Positions 40,828 through 49,998 of a stretch of 64,000 nucleotides of DNA are shown here, in pieces. The position numbers were made by a program, and so were the translations under genes. Positions within the stretch are counted from its first letter, which is position 1; every line of letters begins with the position of its first letter. The stretch is from the NCBI RefSeq assembly GCF_005233835.1, contig NZ_SZQA01000014.1:1-64000 (forward strand). Direction: 5' to 3'. The stretch is from Herbidospora galbida. Its GTDB lineage: Bacteria; Actinomycetota; Actinomycetes; Streptosporangiales; Streptosporangiaceae. Below the pieces are notes generated by a model. That model was not told the DNA's origin, made no database searches, and was given only the letters and a program-made list of their open reading frames with translations.

Positions 40828-43187
40828 TCAGGACGCTGCACGAAGGATGGACCGTCACCGCAGTCTCGTCGACCGGGCAGCCCCGCCCGGTCGTGGCGGG
40901 GCTGCCGGCGACGGTGCCGGGATGCGTGCACACCGACCTGCTCGACGCGGGGGTCATCCCCGACCCCTATCTCGACGACAACGAGAACAGACTCCGGTGG
41001 ATCGGGCGGACCGACTGGTCGTACGAGACCGCCTTCGACTGGACCGACCCCGGCGACGACCGGGCCGACCTCGTCTGCGAGGGCCTCGACACGGCCGCGA
41101 CGGTGATCCTCAACGGGGTCCAGATCGGCCAGACCGCCAACCAGCACCGCGTCTACCGTTTCCCGGCCCGGCACCTGCTCCGGGAGGGGAAGAACACGCT
41201 GAAGGTGCTGTTCGAGGCGCCCTACGGCTATGCCGAGAAGCAGCGGGCCGCGCTGGGCGACCGGCCCGGCGCCTACGGCGAGCCCTACCAGTTCATCCGG
41301 AAGATGGCCTGCAACTTCGGCTGGGACTGGGGCCCGACGGTGGTCACCTCGGGCATCTGGCGGCCCATCTACCTGGAGACCTGGTCGTCCGCCCGGCTCG
41401 CGGAGGTCCGACCGCTGGTGACCCTCGACGGCCGCGACGGGAAGGTCCGGGTCCACATCACCGTCGACCGCGCCGCTCAGGCGCCGCTCAACGTGACCGC
41501 GTCCGTCGCCGGGGTTGAAGATCGCGTACGCCTGGCGCCCGGCGAGCGCACCGCCGTCATCACCCTGACCGTGCCCGAGCCCGATCTGTGGTGGCCCCGG
41601 GGCCACGGCGAGCAGGCCCTCTACACGCTGACCGTGACCGCCGGCGACAGCGTGTGGACGCGTGAGATCGGCTTCCGGTCGGTGGTTCTGGAGCGTGAGG
41701 CCTTCCGGCTGGTCGTGAACGGTCAGCCGGTCTTCATGAAGGGCTTCAACTGGATCCCCGACGACTGCTTCCCCAACCGGGTCACCCGTGAGCGGGTCGC
41801 CGAACGTTTTCAACAGGCTGTGGATACCGGCGCCAACACGCTGCGGGTCTGGGGCGGCGGCCTCTACGAGAGCGAGGACTTCTACGCCCAGGCCGACGCC
41901 CTCGGCGTGCTGGTCTGGCAGGACTTCCCGTTCGCCTGCGCCGCCTACCCCGAGGAGGGTCCGTTCCGGGCCGAGGTCGAGGCGGAGGCCCGCCAGCAGG
42001 TCACGCGGCTGTCGAGCCACCCCTCGCTCGTGCTGTGGTGCGGCAACAACGAGAACATCGAGGGCCACGCGGACTGGGGCTGGCAGGACACCCTCGACGG
42101 CCGGAGCTGGGGCGCCGGGTTCTATTTCGACCTGCTCCCCGCGATCGTCGCCGAGCTCGACCCGACGCGCCCTTATTGGCCGGGTTCGCCCTACTCGGGC
42201 AGCCCCGACGCCCCGCCGAACGACCCCTCGCGCGGCACCACCCACATCTGGACCGTCTGGAACCGCGAGGACTACACCTTCTACGGCACTTACACCCCGC
42301 GCTTCGTCGCCGAGTTCGGCTTTCAGGGCCCGCCCGCCTTCGCGACGCTGCGCCGCGCCGTCTCCGACGAGCCGCTGACGCCGACGTCCAAGGGCGTCAT
42401 GCACCACCAGAAGGCCCTCGACGGCAACGAGAAACTGCTGCGCGGCCTCGGCGACCACCTGCCGCAGCCTCGGAACTTCGACGACTGGCACTACTACACC
42501 CAGCTCAACCAGGCCCACGCGATGGCGTTCGGCGTCGAGCGCTTCCGCTCGCTGATGCCCTACTGCATGGGCACGATCGTCTGGCAGCTCAACGACTGCT
42601 GGCCCGTCACGTCGTGGGCCGCCGTCGACGGCGACGGCCGCAGAAAGCCGCTCTGGTACGCCCTCCGCCGCAGCTTCGCCGACCGTCTCGTCACCTTCCA
42701 GAACCCCGAAACCGTCGCCGTGGTCAACGACACCTCCGATGAATGGGAGACCGAGCTGTCGGTGGTCCGGCTGACCGTCCAGGGTGGGGAACTGGCGCGC
42801 GAACGCTTCCCCGTCCGGCTGGCCCCCCGCTCGGCGATGACCGTCCCGCTGCCCGCGTCGATGACGCCCGGCGACCCGTCCAAGGAACTCGTGAGCGCCT
42901 CCGTCGGCGACCTGCGGGCCCTCCGGTTCTTCACCAGCGACCTCCCGCAGGCGGCCTACGACGTGACGACAGAGCAGCTCAGTGATGGTGTACGGGTGGA
43001 GATCACCGCCCGCACCCTGGTCCGCGACCTGGCACTGTTCCCCGACCGCCTCGACCCGGCCGCGGCCGTCGACGACATGCTCGTCACCCTGCTCCCCGGA
43101 GAGACCGCGACCTTCGTCGTGACCGGGAAGGATCTCGGCCCGGAGGCCCTGACCGCCTATCCGGTGCTCCGCTGCGTCAACGAATAG
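40824..43187 (+). CDS. beta-mannosidase, glycoside hydrolase family 2
   Basis: A 787-aa GH2 enzyme that removes terminal beta-mannose from manno-oligosaccharides. The acid/base glutamate is E410 in 'WCGNNEN' and the nucleophile E497 in 'VAEFGFQG', both in place. N-terminal sugar-binding domain, immunoglobulin-like middle, TIM barrel (about 300-600) and a C-terminal domain are recognisable. No signal peptide, so it acts inside the cell on imported sugars. The GTG at 40824 has GGAGG. Confidence 0.94.
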   Translation: MIRTLHEGWTVTAVSSTGQPRPVVAGLPATVPGCVHTDLLDAGVIPDPYLDDNENRLRWIGRTDWSYETAFDWTDPGDDRADLVCEGLDTAATVILNGVQIGQTANQHRVYRFPARHLLREGKNTLKVLFEAPYGYAEKQRAALGDRPGAYGEPYQFIRKMACNFGWDWGPTVVTSGIWRPIYLETWSSARLAEVRPLVTLDGRDGKVRVHITVDRAAQAPLNVTASVAGVEDRVRLAPGERTAVITLTVPEPDLWWPRGHGEQALYTLTVTAGDSVWTREIGFRSVVLEREAFRLVVNGQPVFMKGFNWIPDDCFPNRVTRERVAERFQQAVDTGANTLRVWGGGLYESEDFYAQADALGVLVWQDFPFACAAYPEEGPFRAEVEAEARQQVTRLSSHPSLVLWCGNNENIEGHADWGWQDTLDGRSWGAGFYFDLLPAIVAELDPTRPYWPGSPYSGSPDAPPNDPSRGTTHIWTVWNREDYTFYGTYTPRFVAEFGFQGPPAFATLRRAVSDEPLTPTSKGVMHHQKALDGNEKLLRGLGDHLPQPRNFDDWHYYTQLNQAHAMAFGVERFRSLMPYCMGTIVWQLNDCWPVTSWAAVDGDGRRKPLWYALRRSFADRLVTFQNPETVAVVNDTSDEWETELSVVRLTVQGGELARERFPVRLAPRSAMTVPLPASMTPGDPSKELVSASVGDLRALRFFTSDLPQAAYDVTTEQLSDGVRVEITARTLVRDLALFPDRLDPAAAVDDMLVTLLPGETATFVVTGKDLGPEALTAYPVLRCVNE

Positions 43188-43199
43188 ACAGGGGAATCC

Positions 43200-44126
43200 A
43201 TGACCGTCTTGGCGATAGACATCGGAGGTACGAAGTTCGCCGCCGCGACGGTCGAACCCACGGGGACGATCACCGCCAAGCTGGAGATGCCGGTCGGCCC
43301 CGACCCCACGGCGACGCTGAAAGACATCGTGGCGCGGATCGTCGTCCCGGGGCTGATCTCCGAAGAGGGCCTGACCGGCGTCGGCATCGGCTCGGCCGGG
43401 CCGCTCGACGCGGTGCGGGGCACCGTGAGCCCGGTCAACATCTCGGTCTGGCGTGACTTCCCGCTGGTCAAGACGGTGGCCCAGCTGCTGCCCGGGGTGC
43501 CGGTGCACCTCGCGGGCGACGGGCAGCTGATGGCGCTCGGCGAGTGGTGGCGGGGCCGGTTCAAGGCGGGGGCGCTGCTGGGCATCGTCGTGTCGACCGG
43601 CATCGGCGGCGGGCTGGTGTTCGAGGGGCAGCCGCACCTCGGGCCGACCGGGAACGCCGGGCACATCGGGCACATCCGGGCCGGTGAGGGCTGGGAGGCG
43701 TGCCGGTGCGGGGCGGTCGGGTGCGTGGAGACGATCGCGTCCGGGCCGTCGATGGTCCGGTGGGCGCTGGCCAACGGCTGGCAGCAGGCGGTCGAGCCGA
43801 CCTTCTGGGCCGGGCGGCCGGTCGACGCGCGGGCGCTGGCCGCCGACGCGAAGCGCGGCGTCGCGGTGGCCGTGGAGGCGTTCGACCGGGCCGCCGGCGC
43901 GCTGGCCACCGCGATCCTCACGACGGCGGCCCTCTTCGACGTGGACAACGTCGTCGTGGGAGGCGGGGTGGCCGCCGCCGGCACGACGCTGCTGACCCCG
44001 CTGCGGCGCGCGGTGGCCGACCAGGCCGGGCTCGGGTTCCTCCGCCGCCTGAAGGTCGAGCCGACCAGCCTCGGCCGCGACGCCGGACTGCTCGGTGCCG
44101 CGGCACTGGCACTCGGACGCGAATGA
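43200..44126 (+). CDS. ROK family sugar kinase
   Basis: A 308-aa ROK kinase with the N-terminal ATP-binding 'DIGGTKFAAATVE', the DGxx-type 'GTGxGGG'-like 'STGIGGGLVFEGQ', and the zinc motif 'CRCGAVGCVE'. It probably phosphorylates mannose (and glucose). Together with the mannosidase and ManA it completes mannose entry to glycolysis. It starts 12 bp after the mannosidase. No helix-turn-helix is present, so it is an enzyme and not a ROK repressor. Confidence 0.92.
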   Translation: MTVLAIDIGGTKFAAATVEPTGTITAKLEMPVGPDPTATLKDIVARIVVPGLISEEGLTGVGIGSAGPLDAVRGTVSPVNISVWRDFPLVKTVAQLLPGVPVHLAGDGQLMALGEWWRGRFKAGALLGIVVSTGIGGGLVFEGQPHLGPTGNAGHIGHIRAGEGWEACRCGAVGCVETIASGPSMVRWALANGWQQAVEPTFWAGRPVDARALAADAKRGVAVAVEAFDRAAGALATAILTTAALFDVDNVVVGGGVAAAGTTLLTPLRRAVADQAGLGFLRRLKVEPTSLGRDAGLLGAAALALGRE

Positions 44127-44147
44127 CATCCTGTTCTGGCACCCTCG

Positions 44148-45269
44148 ATGGGAACGACACCGACTCCTGAGGACGTAGACGACGTGGACCTGCTCACCAA
44201 CCCGATCAAGGACTACGGATGGGGTTCCCGCACGGCCATCGCCGCGCTGACCGGCCGTACCGCGACCGGACCCGAGGCGGAGATGTGGCTCGGGGCGCAT
44301 CCGTCGGGTCCCTCGCGGCTGACGCGGGACGGCGTGGAACAGGCGCTCAACGAGGTCATCGCCGCCGACCCCGCCGGTGAGCTGGGCCCCGAGGTCGTCG
44401 AGCGGTTCGGGGAGCGGCTGCCCTACCTGATGAAGCTCATCGCGGTCGACGCCGCCCTCTCCATGCAGGTGCACCCCACCCTCGACCAGGCGGCCGAGGG
44501 GTTCCTGCGGGGCGACAAGAACTACTCCGACCCGTGGCCGAAGCCCGAGATGATCGTCGCGCTGACCCCGTTCTCGGCGCTGGCCGGCTTCCGGCCGGGC
44601 CCCGAGGCGGCGGCCCTGGTCGGGGCGCTCGAACTGCCCGCCCTGCGGCCGGTGGTCGACCGGCTGGCGGCCGGCGACGTGCTCGGCGCGCTGCGGCTGC
44701 TGCTCGAATGGCCCGCCGACGAGCGGCCCGCGCTGGTCGCCGACGTGGTGCGGGCCTCGTGCGACCCGCTGGTGGCTACCCTCGCGGAGGGCTACCCGGC
44801 CGACCCCGCCGTGCTGGCGCCGCTGCTCATGCGGCAGCACGAACTGGCTCCCGGCCAGGCCATCTACCTGGGCGCCGGGGTCCTGCACGCCTACCTGAGC
44901 GGCTTCGGCGTCGAGATCATGGGCAGCTCCGACAACGTGCTGCGGGCCGGGCTGACCCCCAAGCCGATCGACATCGAAGAGCTGCTGCGCATCACCGACC
45001 CCGACGAGCAGCCCGCCGAGATCGTCCCCGTCGGCGACCTCTACCTGCCGCACTGCCCCGAGTTCCAGCTGCGCCGCATCGTCCCCGGCGAGGGCCGCAC
45101 CCTGCCGGGCGGCGTGCCGCGGATCGCGGTGTGCGTCGAGGGAGCGGTCGTGCTGGCCGGCGAACTCAAGCTGCGTCCGGGCGACTCGGCCTTCCACGCC
45201 GCCTCGGCGGGCACCTTCGAGGTGTCGGGCCAGGGCGTCGTCTTCGTGGCGGAACCGCGCCAGAACTAG
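44148..45269 (+). CDS. manA: mannose-6-phosphate isomerase, type I
   Basis: Converts mannose-6-phosphate to fructose-6-phosphate. The 373-aa protein has 'NPIKDYGWGSRTAI' near the N-terminus and the zinc motif 'MQVHPTLDQAAEGF', followed by 'KPEMIVALTPFSALAGFRP'. The usual ATG is 44148, without a clear ribosome site; GTG at 44184 with GAGG is an alternative that starts just before the family core. Its stop overlaps the convergent S4 gene. It ends the mannan-type operon. Confidence 0.93.
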   Translation: MGTTPTPEDVDDVDLLTNPIKDYGWGSRTAIAALTGRTATGPEAEMWLGAHPSGPSRLTRDGVEQALNEVIAADPAGELGPEVVERFGERLPYLMKLIAVDAALSMQVHPTLDQAAEGFLRGDKNYSDPWPKPEMIVALTPFSALAGFRPGPEAAALVGALELPALRPVVDRLAAGDVLGALRLLLEWPADERPALVADVVRASCDPLVATLAEGYPADPAVLAPLLMRQHELAPGQAIYLGAGVLHAYLSGFGVEIMGSSDNVLRAGLTPKPIDIEELLRITDPDEQPAEIVPVGDLYLPHCPEFQLRRIVPGEGRTLPGGVPRIAVCVEGAVVLAGELKLRPGDSAFHAASAGTFEVSGQGVVFVAEPRQN

Positions 45270-45487
45270 TGTGCGGCGGCGACGACCTCGATCTCGAAGC
45301 CGTCGCCGCTCACCACGTGGCCGGGTCGGACCTTGAACCGCTTGCGCAGCTCGACCTCGCCGTCGACCAGCACGTAGCCCTCGGCGACCATGTATTTGGC
45401 CTCGCCGCCGCTTTCCGCGATGGACAGATATTTCAGCAGGTCACAGAGCGGGATGAACTCGTCATCCAGTTCAAAGGTCTCGCGCAC
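45266..45487 (-). CDS. S4-domain RNA-binding protein (YbcJ-like)
   Basis: A 73-aa protein built around an S4 fold: 'LCDLLKYLSIAESGGEAKYMV' and 'GYVLVDGEVELRKRFKVRPGHVV'. YbcJ-type proteins bind structured RNA, probably rRNA. It is convergent with manA with shared stop bases. Upstream, on the same strand, is the DUF1772 gene, whose stop lies 19 bp away. Confidence 0.88.
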   Translation of the reverse strand: MRETFELDDEFIPLCDLLKYLSIAESGGEAKYMVAEGYVLVDGEVELRKRFKVRPGHVVSGDGFEIEVVAAAH

Positions 45488-45506
45488 CTCCCCAGCATAG
45501 GGAGGG

Positions 45507-46007
45507 TCAGCGGTTCCCCGCCCAGACGAACAGGGCGGCGCCGGTCAGCAGCAGCCCGGCGCAGCTGGCCACGGTGCGAAGGTGGTTCCACGGCGCCCAC
45601 TTCGGCGCGAACTCGGCCCAGACCTGCGCGGCCCGCGCCGGGTCGGTGATCTCCCCGGCCGCCAGCAGCGCGTTGTTCAGCGGGACGTTCACGATCGCCG
45701 TCGGCACGAACGCGCCGAGCACGTAGACGGCCGTCGCCGCGAAGAAGAACATCGCCGCGCCACGCTGCCCCGAACTCAGCAGCAGCACCCCGGCCACGGC
45801 CGCGACCAGCGGCGCCCCGATGAACGAGGCGAAGAACACCGGATTGAGGATCTTGACGTTGATCTGCTGCATCGCCGCGACGGCGTGATCGGCCCGCGTG
45901 GCGTTGAGCCCCGGAACGACCGACACCGAATAGGCGTAGAACAGCCCGGCGATATTGCCCATGAGCAGCAGCGCCAGCCCCGCGACGACAGCAGTGAGTC
46001 CAAACAT
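45507..46007 (-). CDS. DUF1772 family four-helix membrane protein
   Basis: The 166-aa protein has four membrane segments (about 5-27, 55-75, 82-105, 140-162). The first helix carries 'GLFYAYSVSVVPGLNA', typical of DUF1772 (anthrone oxygenase-like). Function is unknown. The ATG at 46007 has a perfect GGAGG site. It probably forms an operon with the S4 gene. Confidence 0.82.
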   Translation of the reverse strand: MFGLTAVVAGLALLLMGNIAGLFYAYSVSVVPGLNATRADHAVAAMQQINVKILNPVFFASFIGAPLVAAVAGVLLLSSGQRGAAMFFFAATAVYVLGAFVPTAIVNVPLNNALLAAGEITDPARAAQVWAEFAPKWAPWNHLRTVASCAGLLLTGAALFVWAGNR

Positions 46008-46115
46008 TTCTCTACCTCCCGTGGATTGCTCAAACGGTAAAGAAGGGAGGTGTCCCCGCGTATCCGACTGGGGGTTGGACATGTCTCCGACCACAGGGGG
46101 AAGCCGGGGTGCCGT

Positions 46116-46913
46116 GTGATCTTGTGTTTGGTGTTCGTGCTGGTGGTGGTGCTTTGGTATCTCCTCCGCGGGGTCTCCCGGTGGTCGCGGGGGGCTCGGC
46201 TCGCCGTTGCGGCGGGGTCGCCCTACACCCGGTTCGTTCATCAGTGGGTGCTCTCGGCGCCGGCCACGTTCACCTATGTCGTGGTGTTCACGAGTTCGAC
46301 GATTCTGCAGCGGACCGGGCCGCCCGATCTGATCGACGTGCTGACGACCTTTCAGAGCACCAATCTGGCGCGGCTGTCCGACAATCCGCTCGTGGTGCTC
46401 GCCGACAGCGCGCTCTGGGTCTCCGATCGGGGCGCCTTCCTGGCCTTCTACCTGGTCGTGTACGCCACCGTCATCGCCTGGGCCGAGCAGCGTTACGGTA
46501 CGCCGCGCATCATCGTGATCGGGCTCTGCGGGCACGTGGTCGGGTCGCTGCTGACCGCGTTCGTGGAGTATCACGCCATCACGAACGGCCTGGCTCCGGC
46601 TCGGCTGGCCGTCTCCACCGACGTCGGGGTCAGTTACATCATGGTCGCCGGGGTGGTGGCCGCCGTGATCCTGATGCGGAGACGGTGGCGGGCCGTCGGG
46701 ATCATCGCGCTGGCGCTGGGCGTGGGGGCGCCGATCGTGATCAGCCGCACCGTCTGGGACCTCGGTCATCTGCTGGCCACGGTCTGCGGTCTGGTGGCCG
46801 CGCTGATCTGCCTGCGGATCGCGCCGCCGCGTACACCACCCGCTTTTGACCTGGGGAAATGGGGTATGTCCCCTTCGTCGCCGGTCTTGGGGGGAAACGA
46901 TGGCGCGGGGTGA
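46116..46913 (+). CDS. rhomboid-like multi-pass membrane protein
   Basis: A 265-aa protein with about six helices. A possible serine-protease dyad is visible: Ser in 'DVGVSYIMVA' (about residue 177) and His in 'DLGHLLATVCGLVA' (about 217), the same order as rhomboid TM4 and TM6. Other rhomboid blocks are weak, so it may be an inactive relative. It overlaps the next gene by 14 bases and is probably translated with it. The GTG at 46116 is the first start after a hydrophilic lead. Confidence 0.62.
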   Translation: MILCLVFVLVVVLWYLLRGVSRWSRGARLAVAAGSPYTRFVHQWVLSAPATFTYVVVFTSSTILQRTGPPDLIDVLTTFQSTNLARLSDNPLVVLADSALWVSDRGAFLAFYLVVYATVIAWAEQRYGTPRIIVIGLCGHVVGSLLTAFVEYHAITNGLAPARLAVSTDVGVSYIMVAGVVAAVILMRRRWRAVGIIALALGVGAPIVISRTVWDLGHLLATVCGLVAALICLRIAPPRTPPAFDLGKWGMSPSSPVLGGNDGAG

Positions 46914-48660
46914 CGTGCCGCGGGTGGCGTCCATCGCGCTGACGGTGCTGGCGGTCTACTCGGCGGCCATCGCGATCGTGCCGCCGTTGCGGGAGATGGC
47001 GCGGCCGCTGACGGCGCTGGTCGACGACTTCGCCGTGCCGCTCACGCCCAACCTGGCCTACGCCGCCTTCCTCGGGCTGCTCGCCGGGGCGCTGGCGCGG
47101 CGCAAACGGGTGGCCTGGCTGCTGCTGGTCGCGCTGCTGGCGTTCTCTGTGCTGCTCAGCGTGATCTCCACGCCGCTGGTGGCGATCGCGCCGCGGGCGG
47201 AGATCCCCGACCGGGGGCGGCTGCTCAGCGAGGTGCTGGTCTCCGGGGCGATCGCGCTGATCCTGATCGGCTACCTGTGGTGGGGGCGGAGCGAGTTCTT
47301 CGCCAAGACGCAGCCCGCGTCGTTCCGCAAGGCCACGGCCACGCTGATCGCGCTGCTCGGGGTGTCCTACGTCGTCGGCTTCCTGCTCACGATCTTCTTC
47401 CCGGGCGACCTGATGCGGTCGGCCCGCGCGATCTGGGTGCTCAGCCGGGTGCTCGGCGGGGTCATCGAGGTCGAGGGCTACGGCCATCCGCCGGCCTGGG
47501 TCGCGTTCCTGGTCGGGCTGATGAGCGCGATCGCGCTGCTGGTCGCGTTCGGGGTGCTGTTCCGGTCGCAGCGGCGGCGGGCCGTGCTCGCGCCCGGCGA
47601 CGAGGAGCGGCTCCGGGCGCTGCTGGGCGAACGCGACTCGCTGGCCTACTTCGCCACCCGGCGCGACCGCAGCGTCATCTTCTCGCCGAGCGGCAAGGCC
47701 GCGGTGTCGTTCCGGGTGGTCAACGGGGTGACCCTCGCGGGCGGCGATCCGCTCGGCGATCCCGAGGCGTGGGACCACGCGATCAGGGCGTGGATCGAGC
47801 AGGCCCGCGAGTTCGGCTGGACCCCAGCCGCCATCGGCTGCGGCGCCGAAGGGGCCAGGGCCTACCAGCGGGCCGGGCTGAAGGTGCTCGAACTCGGCGA
47901 CGAGGCCGTCATCGAGGTCAAGAAGTTCAGTCTGCAGGGCCGGGAGATGCGCGGCGTCCGCCAGGCCGCCAACCGGGTCGAGCGGGCCGGCTACCAGCTC
48001 CGCGTCCGCCGCCACGGCGACATCGCCCCCGAGGAGATGCGGCTGATCAGCGAACGCGCCGACGCCTGGCGCGACACCGAGACCGAACGCGGGTTCTCGA
48101 TGGCACTCGGCCGGCTCGGCGACCCGCTCGACGCCGGCTGCGTGCTGGTCGAGAGCCTCGGCAGGGACGGGGGCGAGGCGGCGCTGCTGTCGTTCGTGCC
48201 CTGGGGCGACCGGGGGCTCTCGCTCGACCTGATGCGCCGTGACCGGGAGGCGGAGAACGGCCTGGTCGAGTTCATGGTCGCCGGCCTGGTCAGGAACGCC
48301 GCCTGGCTCGGGGTCGAACGGATCTCGCTCAACTTCGCGGTCTTCCGGTCGGCCTTCGAGGAGGGCGCCAAGATGGGCGCCGGCCCGGTGATCCGGGCCT
48401 GGCGGCGCACCTTGTTGTTCCTGTCACGCTGGTGGCAGCTCGAAGCGCTCTACCGGGCCAACGTGAAGTATCACCCCGAGTGGGTGCCCCGCTTCCTCGC
48501 GTACGGGGACACCCGCGACCTCGTGAGGGTGGGCATCGCCTCGGCCATCGCCGAAGGGTTCTTCAAGCCGCCGAGGCTGCCCCGGATGCTCAGCTCTGCA
48601 CGAACACCGACCGCCAGTTCGGCTGCTCCAGGTAGCGACGCAGCTCGACCAGGCCGCTGA
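46900..48660 (+). CDS. phosphatidylglycerol lysyltransferase-like (MprF C-terminal/DUF2156) membrane protein
   Basis: A 586-aa protein with about six helices in residues 1-230 and a C-terminal DUF2156 GNAT-like transferase domain ('SVIFSPSGKAAVSFRVVNGVTLAGGD' and 'ADAWRDTETERGFSMALGRL'). Such proteins add an amino acid to phosphatidylglycerol using aminoacyl-tRNA, protecting against cationic peptides. The short length, no flippase part and its helices fit LysX/MprF-like synthases. The ATG has a G-rich site. The 3' end overlaps the convergent SRPBCC gene by 71 bases. Confidence 0.85.
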   Translation: MARGDVPRVASIALTVLAVYSAAIAIVPPLREMARPLTALVDDFAVPLTPNLAYAAFLGLLAGALARRKRVAWLLLVALLAFSVLLSVISTPLVAIAPRAEIPDRGRLLSEVLVSGAIALILIGYLWWGRSEFFAKTQPASFRKATATLIALLGVSYVVGFLLTIFFPGDLMRSARAIWVLSRVLGGVIEVEGYGHPPAWVAFLVGLMSAIALLVAFGVLFRSQRRRAVLAPGDEERLRALLGERDSLAYFATRRDRSVIFSPSGKAAVSFRVVNGVTLAGGDPLGDPEAWDHAIRAWIEQAREFGWTPAAIGCGAEGARAYQRAGLKVLELGDEAVIEVKKFSLQGREMRGVRQAANRVERAGYQLRVRRHGDIAPEEMRLISERADAWRDTETERGFSMALGRLGDPLDAGCVLVESLGRDGGEAALLSFVPWGDRGLSLDLMRRDREAENGLVEFMVAGLVRNAAWLGVERISLNFAVFRSAFEEGAKMGAGPVIRAWRRTLLFLSRWWQLEALYRANVKYHPEWVPRFLAYGDTRDLVRVGIASAIAEGFFKPPRLPRMLSSARTPTASSAAPGSDAARPGR

Positions 48661-49432
48661 GCCAGCCGCCCCACGCCGCGTAGGGCGGCTGGGCGGCGTC
48701 GAACCCGCTCGTCACGAACGTCAGGGTGGTCTTGCCGCCGGAGCCCTCGAGCTCCCAGCTCGTCACCATGCCGCCCCAGTCGATCGTCGCCGAGGTGGAG
48801 TCGAGGGAGACGAACCTCGCGGCGTGGTCGCCGGCCGCTTCGAGACCGCCCATCGCGAATCGGCCGCCGACCTCCGGCTCGATGCCGATCGGGTAGCCGA
48901 ACCACGCGGTGGCCTGCTCGGAGTCGGTCAGCGCGGTGTAGACGCGGTCGGCCGGGGCGTCGATCTCCAGCGTGGCGGAGAACTCGCCGACCTTCGCCGT
49001 GTAGTCGACCTTCGGGCCGAGCTGCCGGCCTTCGACGTGGTCGGCCAGGTTGCCGAGCGCCAGCGCCCAGAAGGTCTCCAGGCTGGCGAGCGGGCTGGTG
49101 CTGCCCGAGAAGATGAGCGAGCGGTCGAAGTGGGACTGGAACACCGCGACCACGGTCTCGCCGTCGGTCTCGGTGAGCCGGATCTCGGCGGTGGTCTCGG
49201 TGCCGTCGAGGGTCCAGGCGAACTTGATCACGTCGTCGGCCGCCTCCAGCACCCGCTGGTGGGGGGCGTCGCCCTCCAGGGTGTGCCGGCCCCAGAAGTC
49301 GTACCGGCTGGGCAGGTCGACCTCGGCGTGCTCGGCGAACCAGACGCGCAGCTCGGCGGGGTCGGTCAGGGCGTGGAACACCGTCTTGAGCGGGGCCTGG
49401 ATCCGGACGGCCGTGGTGGGGGACTGGCTCAT
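48590..49432 (-). CDS. tandem SRPBCC (AHSA1-type) domain protein
   Basis: A 280-aa protein with two AHSA1/SRPBCC domains (about 1-140 and 145-280): 'RIQAPLKTVFHALTDPAELRVWF' and 'EIDAPADRVYTALTDSEQATAWF' start each copy. These START-like folds bind hydrophobic ligands or act as chaperone cofactors. Its start overlaps the HTH gene stop by four bases, so the two form an operon. The last 71 bases overlap the convergent gene. Confidence 0.88.
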   Translation of the reverse strand: MSQSPTTAVRIQAPLKTVFHALTDPAELRVWFAEHAEVDLPSRYDFWGRHTLEGDAPHQRVLEAADDVIKFAWTLDGTETTAEIRLTETDGETVVAVFQSHFDRSLIFSGSTSPLASLETFWALALGNLADHVEGRQLGPKVDYTAKVGEFSATLEIDAPADRVYTALTDSEQATAWFGYPIGIEPEVGGRFAMGGLEAAGDHAARFVSLDSTSATIDWGGMVTSWELEGSGGKTTLTFVTSGFDAAQPPYAAWGGWLSGLVELRRYLEQPNWRSVFVQS

Positions 49433-49989
49433 GAGTCTTCTCCTTGCTGGTTCGGGTAACAGGCCACGACGAGCTTGAAAGGGTCGCCTTCAGCTCCGCC
49501 GTACTTCGTGAACAGTCGTTGCAGGGTTTCCTGGAGCTCGGCCAGGAACTCCGGCCGTCGCTCCGGGGGGACGCGGATGTCGCCCGAGACGCCGATCGAC
49601 GGCAGCTCGGGAACCGATCGGTCGAGTGCGGCGATGTCTGCCTGGACCTCTTCGACCAGGTCGAGGAGGTGGCCCAGGCTGAGTTCGTCGCGGGCCCGGC
49701 CGAGGCCGATGTGGCCGACGAGCCGGGGTGAGAGCCAGTAGGAGCGGGCGGTGGCCTGGTAGATGCCCTCGGAGATGCCGCGCACCTTCCGTTCGGACAC
49801 CTGCTCGACCAGCCCGGCCTCCACCAGGCGTTTCACGTGGTAGTAGACCCGCTGCGGGGTCTGCGCCAAGATCGCGCCCACCTCGCCGCAGGTGCGCGGC
49901 TCGGCGAGCTGCCGCAGCACCTCGATGCGCTGCGGCTTGAGCAGGGCCTCGGCCTGCTCGATCTCTTCCAGGTACAGGACGTCTCTCAT
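49429..49989 (-). CDS. ArsR-like helix-turn-helix regulator
   Basis: A 186-aa protein whose N-terminal part is a winged helix ('LLKPQRIEVLRQLAEPRTCGEVG' and 'QTPQRVYYHVKRLVEAGLVE', about 15-60). The C-terminal half is an unassigned ligand or dimer domain. It is followed by the SRPBCC gene, a pairing often seen where the regulator controls its own operon. The promoter and a dyad sit just upstream. Confidence 0.9.
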   Translation of the reverse strand: MRDVLYLEEIEQAEALLKPQRIEVLRQLAEPRTCGEVGAILAQTPQRVYYHVKRLVEAGLVEQVSERKVRGISEGIYQATARSYWLSPRLVGHIGLGRARDELSLGHLLDLVEEVQADIAALDRSVPELPSIGVSGDIRVPPERRPEFLAELQETLQRLFTKYGGAEGDPFKLVVACYPNQQGEDS

Positions 49990-49998
49990 CGCAAAAAC

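Noticed and set aside
43200-44126. ROK protein as a transcriptional repressor
   Set aside because: There is no N-terminal helix-turn-helix and the length and motifs fit the kinase subgroup.
40764-45197. Very long open frame (over 1,400 codons) on the minus strand opposite the mannan operon
   Set aside because: It is the antisense of well-supported genes with strong codon bias. Such shadows are expected in very GC-rich DNA; its translation is low-complexity and has no family motifs.
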